Shown: piece after piece, positions 55,973 through 64,000 of the stretch | Numbering within the stretch: position 1 is the stretch's first letter | Layout of the letters: every line of letters starts with the position of its first letter | The notes under the pieces: model-generated | What the model saw: only the letters and a program-made list of their open reading frames with translations | Database searches by the model: none | What the model was told of the DNA's origin: nothing | NCBI RefSeq assembly: GCF_024323335.1 | Contig: NC_066580.1 | Coordinates: forward strand, 140,916,188 to 140,980,187 | Source: Lathyrus oleraceus | Lineage: Eukaryota > Streptophyta > Magnoliopsida > Fabales > Fabaceae | Direction of reading: 5' to 3' | DNA: 64,000 nucleotides | Position numbers and translations under genes: made by a program

Positions 55973-56320
55973 AAATAAAAACAGAATAGCTCGCTAAGTT
56001 GAAAACCCGAAAGGGCAGCTTAGGCAAAAATGAGCGTCTCGGTGGATTGAAAACCTGAAAGGGCGATCCAGGAAAAAGTTAGAGACATGGAAAATGATGA
56101 ATATATGCATCCCGCTAGATTGAGTACCTCATCCTGGGGCAATCTAGGCAAAAATTAGGGATTTGGCAAGTAACTGCATCCTGACCAGACTGTGTTCTAC
56201 AACTGTCATCCGTCAGAGATTCTTGTTCATTCGTCGTCAACTGAAGCTTCGAATACATCGAACTCGGAATTGGTGGAGAAATGGTCATTATGTTCAATGT
56301 AGCCCTTTTCCAATATATAT
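55973..56320 (+). other. Start of the 3' region of element C
   Basis: 348 bp collinear with the starts of the 3' regions of B and A, containing the triple hairpin. It is cut at 56320 by SIRE element E, whose presumed target TATAT is 56316-56320. Confidence 0.7.
55993..56147 (+). ncRNA. Triple hairpin after integrase, copy C
   Basis: HP1 55993-56025: CTAAG/CTTAG around CCC-GAAA-GGG. HP2 56043-56070: TGGAT/ATCCA around CCU-GAAA-GGG (one wobble). HP3 56115-56147: CTAGATTG/CAATCTAG around CCTC-ATCCT-GGGG. Spacing from the integrase stop is the same as in B. Confidence 0.6.
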
Positions 56321-57689
56321 TGAAATTCTAGTTATCAGACTTTGGATGTCACACTGGTTGTTATGACATCCAATTCTGCACAGACAGGGATTATGCAGAA
56401 CTTAATTGTAAGTGCAGTAAATAACACAAGTAATTGTTCACCCAGTTCAGTCCAACATGACCTACATCTGGGGGCTACCAAGCCAGGGAGGAAATCCACT
56501 ATTAGTAGTATCAATTCAAAGCTAAACTCACCCGTTTACAACTTATCACTTAATCCCTACCCAATGCAATTTCAATCTTAATCTAAGATCAGAGTTCCTA
56601 CTCACTCCCCCTCAATCACCTCAGTGATATTAAAAACACTTTGAAGTCACACTTCAAAAACAACTCTTGGTTATGCTTCACAGCTTAAACCAAGATACAC
56701 AGCACTCACGCTTAAAAGCTTCGAGTGACACAACACTTACAACTCAATGAACACCCTATGCCAAAGCAATCATCTATTTGATAATGACTTGGCTTACAAG
56801 ATACGTCTAATTCTAGACTCACAAAAATACAGCAGTGAAGTAAGATGGACACACTAAATCTTCACGCCTCAAAATCCCTGAAACTGAATGGAGGAATGCC
56901 TTCCTTTTTATATTGCAGCACCTGGGCTTTTGCACCTGTATTTTCCTGAATTTTAGGTCACATACGTTCCCTCAAATTCAATATTTAGGTTGCTAACAAA
57001 TAGGCTATTTGTTAGGTTCATTGAATGTAGCTTGGTTGTTGATTTCCTGGATTTTCTCTAAGCTGTTGACTTCCTAAAGAATAGCCTGAGAAAGCTGTAA
57101 CAGAAAACTGAACAACCTACAATTTAGCATATGCTGTCAGGCATGAATGTCACGACATTCAGCTTGACATCAAGGTCCATATGCTGAGTCTGTTTTCCCA
57201 GAGAACAGACTGTACAAATCTGCTGACCTGTACATGATCAATATGACCATACTACAGTACCAGCTTACATTAGTAAATGTCAAAGTGTCCAACTTAACAT
57301 TTACACAATTGGCCTTAAGTTAGTTCTGCTATTCTCTTGAATAACAAACTAAGTAAAGTGCTGAAGTATAGCAGAACACCACTCTGCCCAATCTTCAGTA
57401 GCTGCTGTCAGTGATGAATGTCACAACATCCAGTTTGACATTCAATCAGTAGGCCTTATGCCAGGTCTGGTTCTTCCTTGATAACCAGACTGCAAGTGAA
57501 TACTAAGTTCTAACAGAACTCCTGATATTCTATTCCTTAGTATCTGTTGACAGGTATGAATGTCACAGCATTCAATAATCCTGTGTTAGCTAGTCCTGCA
57601 GTAACTATAATGTAGTTACATTTACATGTCATGACATCAGTCAAGACATTAGTGTTTTACCATACAATGCAGCCAATTAAACACCTACA
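56321..57689 (-). mobile_element. 3' LTR of SIRE element E
   Basis: 1369 bp; on the minus strand it starts TGTAGGTGTTTAATTGGC just after the polypurine tract and ends AGAATTTCA. The TATA box is within the CCTTTTTATA stretch near 56910. Nearly identical to the visible part of the 5' LTR. Confidence 0.87.
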
Positions 57690-57690
57690 A

Positions 57691-57704
57691 ACTCCCCCTT
57701 TGGC
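57691..57704 (-). other. Polypurine tract of SIRE element E
   Basis: Minus strand GCCAAAGGGGGAGT directly before the LTR start TGTAGG; the typical purine block of this copia lineage. Confidence 0.75.
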
Positions 57705-58179
57705 AAATTTTTGGCTAAAACACTTTGATCCCCATAACAGAGTTCATGGCAGCAGAATAATACTAGCTAATACATTCAGAGTGGCAGCACACTCACACAC
57801 ATGGAAGTTAAATAAAAACTTCTCATAGCAGCACATATATATTAGAAGTTGCACCTAAACTTCAACATCAGCTGCAGGGGGGGGGAAGTTAAATAAAAAC
57901 TTCACACACATATCAGCAAACACACAGAGGCATACAACAGTGTGCACACAGAAGTTAACTTCAACACACAGCAGCTGTAGTAGGGAAAACTTCAATCTGT
58001 TATGAAAGGGTACCTGTTTTAATACTAAAGTTTAACAATGTAAACTTCTGTTGTCCTGGGGTATCACTTGTCACTCCCCCTTTTTGTCAAAAATGTTGCC
58101 AAAGCAACACTTTAATATACAGACCCACAAAAGAAATATGAATTACACACATAACAGAAAAAAAACAGCACCAAAGGGA
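57705..58179 (-). other. Noncoding stretch between env-like ORF and PPT
   Basis: 475 bp between the stop of the env-like ORF and the polypurine tract. Contains a C9 run (minus strand; G9 at about 57877 on plus) and a repeated AAGTTAAATAAAAACTT block (about 57805 and 57886) that is itself an interrupted inverted repeat. No gene seen. Confidence 0.55.
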
Positions 58180-60164
58180 TTAATCCTCTGCCTCATCATC
58201 AGCCTCCTCATCAGCCTCCTCTTCAGAGTTGGCCTCTTCCTCCCCCTCAGCCATTTGCCCTTCAGCTCCATCCGTGTCCTCAGCAGTAGACTCCAGCTGC
58301 AAGATGAGCTGTTCCAGTGCATTCTTTCTAGCTCCCAGCTCTTTGCAGGTCTCCTTGAGAACTGCAATGACATCAGCTTTGTCTGGTTGGTGGCTAGTTT
58401 TGGAAGTCTCTCCCGATGTCACGACAATGTCCGGGACATGCTTGCCCAGGAACAGCTTGTAGCTGAAAGCCAATGGACTCTCCCTTCTCCTCACAAAGTC
58501 ATTATCTGTCAGGATGTGTGGAAATTGATTCAGCACAATTCCACATATTAGAGAGGGGAAGGCAATGGGACCCTTTACACTGAAGCTCCCAGCATGCTTC
58601 ATTGTCTGATCAAATATGTAGGTACCATAGTCCACCTTAGCTTTGGTTCCCACTGCATAGATGAACTTCCCTAATGCCACAGACACAGTTGACTTGTGGT
58701 TAGTGGGTACCCAGTTGGCTGATCCAACTTTGTGCAGCATTGCATACTTGACACTTAGTTGACTGGCTACTAGCTTCCCTTTGAGAGGCCATTTTCGGAC
58801 TTGCTTTGCTGTGATGACTTGACAGATTGTATTGTCAGTCACATCAAGCTCAGGTTGCTCTTCATCCGCTCTTCCCAGATACTGATTTATTACAGAGGGG
58901 GAAAAAGTCACACATTTGCCGCGCACATAGACCTTTCGAAATTCCTTGGATCTCCCATCAGCACACTCCTCTGACAGATTTACAATAAACTCCTTCACCA
59001 AGGTCTCATAGCATTTAGGAAGTTGTGACACTGTTCTCATCAGCCCTGCCTCCTTGATGAGATCCACAATCTCTTTACAGTCCATGGCATTCTGTGCCAG
59101 TTCTCTCTCCAATGCCAGCCTCTTGTGGTACACATACTTCCACCTGTTAACACTGGAGGCAAAGTGGAAGGACACATTGTCAATGGGAACTTCTGGGACA
59201 CTGGTTGCCAACCTACTGGAAGAGGGCTTCTTCCTGGACATGGATGTTGTGACATCACATGGGGCATCAGATTCAGATTCTGCCACCACAGCTTTGGTTT
59301 TCACCTTCTTAGGCACCTCTTTGCTCCAAGCTTTTGTAGGTCCATAGCTTTTCCTCTTGTGTGTGCTTTCTGACTCTGGTTGCTTGTGAGGGTTTTGTGC
59401 ACCAACTTCCTTGGAGGGGGACTTCAACTCCACAGCCTTTTTATCCCTTCTGGTCCTGACTCTCTTGGCTATCCTAGGAACAACTGTAGCCAGAAGATCA
59501 TTGTCTGAGAGATCTTCCACGTTAATCGTCTCAGCCCTAGACTTGTCCTCAACACTTTGAGTAACCTTGGCCTCTCACTTCTCACCTTGCCTGAGGGTTT
59601 TTCAACCTTTGATCCCTCATGAGCATCTGGTTGCTCAACATTGTCAGTGACATTTTTTCTCAACACAACAGCTTTATCTTGACATGCAGCAATGTCAGGA
59701 ATGATTGTGTTCAAGGGAACAGAAACCCCAGGAACATCTCGATTGCCAGATAGTATCTGAGTGACGATAGTTGCAATGGAGTTATGTACATACCTTGACC
59801 CTTCCCTTGTGTGTTCATCAAGAGCGATTTCTGATGAAAACCCAGTGACCGTTTCCTTAGGTCTTCTTGCATGGGACGAAGTTGCTGCGTCCACAACTGG
59901 TTCCTCCCGGGTAGGGTGGTGAGACTCGGTGCTGTGAGAATCAGACATGGTGGTGTACGAGGAGGTGTCTGATTGACGAGCCATGCTGAAAATTGGAGAG
60001 GGAAGATGAATCGTTTCTTTGGACGAGGGTTTGCACGAGTGGAGAATGAAACGACTGAATGTGAAACGCTTTGTGCAGGAGTAAGGTCTATTAGATTTTG
60101 ACCACTCAGCGCTCACCATATGTTTAATAATTTGACTTATTAAACAGTAGCTAACTAACTTCAT
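58180..60164 (-). pseudogene. SIRE env-like ORF, one frameshift
   Basis: Minus strand. A first frame from the ATG at 60164 (or the more usual-looking internal ATG at 59984, MARQSDTSSY) runs to about 59580, where one indel shifts to the frame that continues through NVEDLSDNDLLATVVPRIAK to the stop at 58180. The C-terminal part has the segments RKVYVRGKCVTFSPSVINQY and HAGSFSVKGPIAFPSLICGI, typical of legume SIRE env-like / plant retroelement proteins, and a Glu/Asp-rich tail. I see no clear signal peptide or membrane anchor, so an envelope role is not supported; function unknown. It begins 7 bp after the gag-protease stop because pol is deleted. Confidence 0.72.
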
Positions 60165-60170
60165 TAGTTG

Positions 60171-62642
60171 CTATAACTTTTCAGATGCACACCTTCTCCT
60201 TTTGTCCTTACTGTACAATGTCATGACATTCTGTGTGACATTGTACTCTGTCTGCATCAGGTTCCTCCAAACTGGAGGTGACCAACTGCCTCCACAGGCA
60301 AGGTACTGAGTTTCTGCAGACGTCAATAACATGCACCTCTGTCTGTCCCTCGCTGTCATATCAGTTGTATGATGGCCAAAGGTAACCAAGGGCTCATTAC
60401 TTTTGAGCAGACATTTTCCATAGTATGTCCTTTTATCTAAGGACAGATATGAGGCTCTTCTCATAGTTCCCTTGGAAATGCTCTTCTTCACTCCTTTTAC
60501 CTGAGGTGCATCACGTTTTCCATGTCCCACCTTCCCTTCCTGATCTCCCTTGGTCAAAGGACACTTGGGGGGGTTGATAGAGTCTTTAGATTTCCATAGA
60601 TAGCAATTATCTTTGGATCTATCTCCTCTCATCACTTCTTGATTGCTCCCATTCAACACCACACATCCTCCCTTGGTAAATTCCACCTTATATCCTTGGT
60701 CACACAGCTGGCTTATGCTTATGAGGTTCACAGTTAGTCCTTTTACTAACAATACATCACTCAATTTTGGAGCTTCTGGACAGTCCAGCTTCCCAACACC
60801 CATGACTTCTCTTTTGGTTCCATCACCTAATGTCACAGACTTGGTGTTAGAGGGATGTAGATTCACCACTAGGTAGTTCATCCCAGTCATATGCCTTGAG
60901 CAGCCACTATCAAGGTACCAATCTTGTTTGATATGTCCCCTTGAAGAAGTGTGAGCAAGGTTAGCAACACACTGTTGATTCTCAGGAGAGAAGTGCATCT
61001 TAGATGCCAGCTGCTTAGGATTGGCCTGAGGTGTCTGCTTAGCCGCCCATGTTGGTTTCTTAATGGGAGCATTATGAGTAGACATCTTTTTCTTGGGCCT
61101 ACCTTGAGGGGTCTGGTTTGGGTAACCATGCAGCCTGTAGCAGAATGGTTTTATGTGACCGAATCTACCACAGTAATGACATTTCCATCTCTTGAATTTC
61201 TTCTTCTGATGGTTGTTCATTCTGGTTCCTCGATGTTGTGACTTTGAATGAGACATCCCTTTGGACTTCTGAACTTTAGCCTTTGGGCGTTTGCGTTCAG
61301 TTGAGGATCTTTTCCCAAAGCCTAGACCAGATGTGTTTCCAGACTTCTGTCCTGTCTTCAGGATTTCTTCCAAGGTGTCAGATCCCTTATTCAACATTTT
61401 GATGGATTTGGTCATATGGTCTAGCTTAGAGATTAGCAACGAAATCTCACTCTTCAGACCCTCTATGACTTTCAGCTGCTCTAGTTTCTCAGCTTCTAGT
61501 TCTTTGATGAGTTTCTTATGCTTTTCTCCTTGGATGCAAACTTCTGCACTTTTAACACATAATTCTTTATATGAAACAGCAAGCTCATCCAATGTGAGTT
61601 CATCTCCACTTGAGTTATCCTCTGAGGCACAAACACTAGTCAGAGCATTGACTTGTTTGCCCGATTCTCCTTCAGATTCACTCTCAGTGTCTTCTTCTGA
61701 CCAGGTGACAGATAACCCTTTCCTTTGCCTCATGAGAAGGGTAGGGCAGTCAGCCTTACTATGACCACATCCTTCACATCCATGGCACTGGATTCCCTTG
61801 CCTTGGTTGGCCTTTTCTTTATGAGTTGATCGTTTCTTTATGTCAGATGGGATGTTCTTGACATTAGATTTACCCTGTTGATCAACTTTCTTTATGAGCT
61901 TGTTGAACTGTCTCCCAAGCATGGCTAAGGCTTCTGATATACTTTCATCACCTCCAGTATATCCTTCTCCTATAAGGACTATGCTTTTCTTCTTCTCAGC
62001 ATACTCACCTAAGCCCATTTCAAAGGTTTGGAGAGAACCAATGAGCTCATCTACCTTCATATTGCTGATGTCCTGAGCCTCCTCTATGGCAGTGACCTTC
62101 ATAGCAAACCTCTTAGGCAAGGACCTGAGAATCTTTCTTACAAGTTTCTCTTCGGTCATTTTCTCACCTAGTCCACCAGAGGTGTTTGCAATTTCAAGAA
62201 TATTCATGTGGAAGTCATGAATAGTCTCATCCTCTTTCATCCTTAGATTTTCAAACTTGGTAGTCAGCATCTGAAGTTTTGACATCTTCACCTTGGAAGT
62301 ACCTTCATGAGTTACCTTGAGGGTATCCCACACTTCCTTAGCTAGTTCACAATGGTGCACCAGCCTGAAGATGTTTTTAGTGATTCCATTGAACAGTGCA
62401 TTCAAGGCTTTGGAATTTCCAAGAGCTAATGCCTCTTGTTCCTTGTCCCAATCTTCTTCAGGAATCTGCACACTGACTCCATCTTCATCAGTCCTCGTTG
62501 GATGTTCCCATCCCTTGTTGACAGCTCTCCATACTTTGCTGTCTAGAGACCTTAAGAAGGCTATCATGCGAGGCTTCCAGTCATCATAATTAGATCCATC
62601 CAACATGGGTGGTCTGTTTGAGTGTCCTAAATCCTTGTCCAT
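60171..62642 (-). CDS. gag-pro: SIRE gag-protease ORF, intact frame, pol deleted
   Basis: 823 codons without a stop. Copia-type Gag (UBN2-like) at residues ~1-215; zinc knuckle CHGCEGCGHSKADC at 286-299; coiled-coil region ~350-420; a second knuckle CHYCGRFGHIKPFC at 488-501; aspartic protease with DWYLDSGCSRHMTG (D578-S-G); and a Gag-pre-integrase segment around 640-690 (NLISISQLCDQGYKVEF, NCYLWKSKD). Past ~700 the integrase and RT are missing; residues 773-810 (SAETQYLACGGSW...NVMTLY) resemble the end of copia RNase H. The ORF is thus a Gag-PR protein fused to an RNase H remnant. It could supply Gag but not replicate alone. Start chosen at the ATG 55 bp after the primer site, conserved in the palindrome. 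Confidence 0.85.
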   Translation of the reverse strand: MDKDLGHSNRPPMLDGSNYDDWKPRMIAFLRSLDSKVWRAVNKGWEHPTRTDEDGVSVQIPEEDWDKEQEALALGNSKALNALFNGITKNIFRLVHHCELAKEVWDTLKVTHEGTSKVKMSKLQMLTTKFENLRMKEDETIHDFHMNILEIANTSGGLGEKMTEEKLVRKILRSLPKRFAMKVTAIEEAQDISNMKVDELIGSLQTFEMGLGEYAEKKKSIVLIGEGYTGGDESISEALAMLGRQFNKLIKKVDQQGKSNVKNIPSDIKKRSTHKEKANQGKGIQCHGCEGCGHSKADCPTLLMRQRKGLSVTWSEEDTESESEGESGKQVNALTSVCASEDNSSGDELTLDELAVSYKELCVKSAEVCIQGEKHKKLIKELEAEKLEQLKVIEGLKSEISLLISKLDHMTKSIKMLNKGSDTLEEILKTGQKSGNTSGLGFGKRSSTERKRPKAKVQKSKGMSHSKSQHRGTRMNNHQKKKFKRWKCHYCGRFGHIKPFCYRLHGYPNQTPQGRPKKKMSTHNAPIKKPTWAAKQTPQANPKQLASKMHFSPENQQCVANLAHTSSRGHIKQDWYLDSGCSRHMTGMNYLVVNLHPSNTKSVTLGDGTKREVMGVGKLDCPEAPKLSDVLLVKGLTVNLISISQLCDQGYKVEFTKGGCVVLNGSNQEVMRGDRSKDNCYLWKSKDSINPPKCPLTKGDQEGKVGHGKRDAPQVKGVKKSISKGTMRRASYLSLDKRTYYGKCLLKSNEPLVTFGHHTTDMTARDRQRCMLLTSAETQYLACGGSWSPPVWRNLMQTEYNVTQNVMTLYSKDKRRRCASEKL

Positions 62643-62697
62643 GGTACTAGAAAGTAACTTCCCTAGATCTCACCCAGAACTTCACAGGCAGGGTGCC

Positions 62698-62712
62698 TGC
62701 TCTGATGCCAAT
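62698..62712 (-). other. Primer binding site of SIRE element E
   Basis: Minus strand ATTGGCATCAGAGCA directly after the LTR end; one change from the initiator-Met-tRNA site TGGTATCAGAGC usual in Ty1/copia. The same form is in both palindrome arms. Confidence 0.75.
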
Positions 62713-64000
62713 TGAAATTCTAGTTATCAGACTTTGGATGTCACACTGGTTGTTATGACATCCAATTCTGCACAGACAGGGATTATGCAGAACTTAATTG
62801 TAAGTGCAGTAAATAACACAAGTAATTGTTCACCCAGTTCAGTCCAACATGACCTACATCTGGGGGCTACCAAGCCAGGGAGGAAATCCACTATTAGTAG
62901 TATCAATTCAAAGCTAAACTCACCCGTTTACAACTTATCACTTAATCCCTACCCAATGCAATTTCAATCTTAATCTAAGATCATAGTTCCTACTCACTCC
63001 CCCTCAATCACCTCAGTGATATTAAAAACACTTTGAAGTCACACTTCAAAACCAACTCTTGGTTATGCTTCACAGCTTAAACCAAGATACACAGCACTCA
63101 CGCTTAAAAGCTTCGAGTGACACAACACTTACAACTCAATGAACACCCTATGCCAAAGCAATCATCTATTTGATAATGACTTGGCTTACAAGATACGTCT
63201 AATTCTAGACTCACAAAAATACAGCAGTGAAGTAAGATGGACACACTAAATCTTCACGCCTCAAAATCCCTGAAACTGAATGGAGGAATGCCTTCCTTTT
63301 TATATTGCAGCACCTGGGCTTTTGCACCTGTATTTTCCTGAATTTTAGGTCACATACGTTCCCTCAAATTCAATATTTAGGTTGCTAACAAATAGGCTAT
63401 TTGTTAGGTTCATTGAATGTAACTTGGTTGTTGATTTCCTGGATTTTCTCTAAGCTGTTGACTTCCTAAAGAATATGTTGAACAACCTACAATTTAGCAT
63501 ATGCTGTCAGGCATGAATGTCACGACATTCAGCTTGACATCAAGGTCCATATGCTGAGTCTGTTTTCCCAGAGAACAGACTGTACAAATCTGCTGACCTG
63601 TACATGATCAATATGACCATACTACAGTACCAGCTTACATTAGTAAATGTCAAAGTGTCCAACTTAACATTTACACAATTGGCCTTAAGTTAGTTCTGCT
63701 ATTCTCTTGAATAACAAACTAAGTAAAGTGCTGAAGTATAGCAGAACACCACTCTGCCCAATCTTCAGTAGCTGCTGTCAGTGATGAATGTCACAACATC
63801 CAGTTTGACATTCAATCAGTAGGCCTTATGCCAGGTCTGGTTCTTCCTTGATAACCAGACTGCAAGTGAATACTAAGTTCTAACAGAACTCCTGATGTTC
63901 TATTCCTTAGTATCTGTTGACAGGTATGAATGTCACAGCATTCAATAATCCTGTGTTAGCTAGTCCTGCAGTAACTATAATGTAGTTACATTTACATGTC
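62713..64000 (-). mobile_element. 5' LTR of SIRE element E, partial
   Basis: Collinear with 56321-57689 and lacking ~26 bp near 63470. About 55 bp of the LTR start should lie beyond the window. TATA-type CCTTTTTATA at about 63300. Confidence 0.86.

Larger units (their letters stand above)
43916..56320 (+). mobile_element. Ogre element C (visible part)
   Basis: 5' LTR 43916-48494, primer site 48501, leader, ORF1 49403-50851, shortened gag-pro 51154-51832, SIRE palindrome, remaining pol 54128-55972 and the start of the 3' region, cut at 56320 by SIRE element E. Most of gag, the pro/pol intron and all RT are missing. Its 3' LTR must lie beyond the window. It is inserted in the 3' LTR of A. Confidence 0.8.
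56321..64000 (-). mobile_element. SIRE-type Ty1/copia element E, pol-deleted
   Basis: Minus-strand element: 5' LTR from beyond 64000 to 62713, primer site 62698-62712, gag-protease ORF 62642-60171, env-like ORF 60164-58180, polypurine tract 57691-57704, 3' LTR 57689-56321. Integrase, RT and most RNase H are deleted. The two LTRs differ by only a few substitutions plus one ~26-bp gap in the 5' copy, so insertion is recent. Target TATAT at the left; right end not in the window. Confidence 0.86.

Noticed and set aside
58180..60164. True viral envelope gene
   Set aside because: No membrane segment, signal peptide or cleavage site is visible; 'env-like' is only the name used for this position in SIRE elements.

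Overview
The window is plant nuclear DNA made almost entirely of nested LTR retrotransposons; I see no host gene, tRNA, rRNA or CRISPR array. The main elements are giant Ty3/gypsy elements of the Tat/Ogre type: LTRs of 4.5-4.9 kb beginning TGTAAGACCC, an 18-nt tRNA-Arg-type primer site, an extra ORF1 before gag, a small intron between pro and pol, and a pol that carries a second RNase H domain. The rest is Ty1/copia of the SIRE type (UBN2-like Gag, initiator-Met-type primer site, env-like ORF). This combination suggests a large-genome legume, most likely Fabeae (Vicia, Pisum, Lathyrus). The taxonomy is inference.

Layout. 1-2681: minus-strand Ogre material, an LTR running off the left edge and a pro-intron-RT fragment. 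2682-43915: plus-strand Ogre 'A', with 5' LTR, leader, ORF1, gag-pro, intron and RT up to 15508. It is interrupted by Ogre 'B' (15509-38630), then resumes with RNase H, integrase, a long 3' region, the polypurine tract and the first 143 bp of its 3' LTR. B has its own LTRs, leader, ORF1, gag-pro, intron, pol and 3' region, but just before its 3' LTR it carries a displaced 605-bp copy of A-type RT. 43916-56320: Ogre 'C', inserted in the 3' LTR of A (target ACTAT); it has lost most of gag and all of RT. At the pro/pol breakpoint of C sits a 2.29-kb near-perfect palindrome made of two inverted SIRE LTR-gag pieces (51833-54120). 56321-64000: minus-strand SIRE element 'E' inserted in the 3' region of C; it keeps an open 823-codon gag-protease frame and an env-like ORF but has lost integrase and RT, and its 5' LTR leaves the window.

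Inferred order of events: the minus-strand element is oldest, A inserted into it, B and C inserted into A, and SIRE material entered C last. The Ogre ORFs are full of stops and frameshifts, while the two SIRE LTRs differ at only a few positions.

The most interesting signals are not coding. (1) The 3' regions of A and B hold arrays of 17-19-nt micro-hairpins with a near-constant loop (CAGTAACC or CTAACC) and stems that change in compensating pairs, including G.U. (2) Each Ogre leader carries a ~75-nt structured element with a nearly invariant core and covarying stems. (3) Each integrase stop codon is followed by three consecutive hairpins, the first two with a CCC-GAAA-GGG type inner stem. (4) The SIRE palindrome keeps its promoter and could make a ~1-kb double-stranded RNA matching the neighbouring intact SIRE copy. 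(5) The Ogre stop codon lies inside the 5' splice site, so splicing decides Gag-Pro versus Gag-Pro-Pol.
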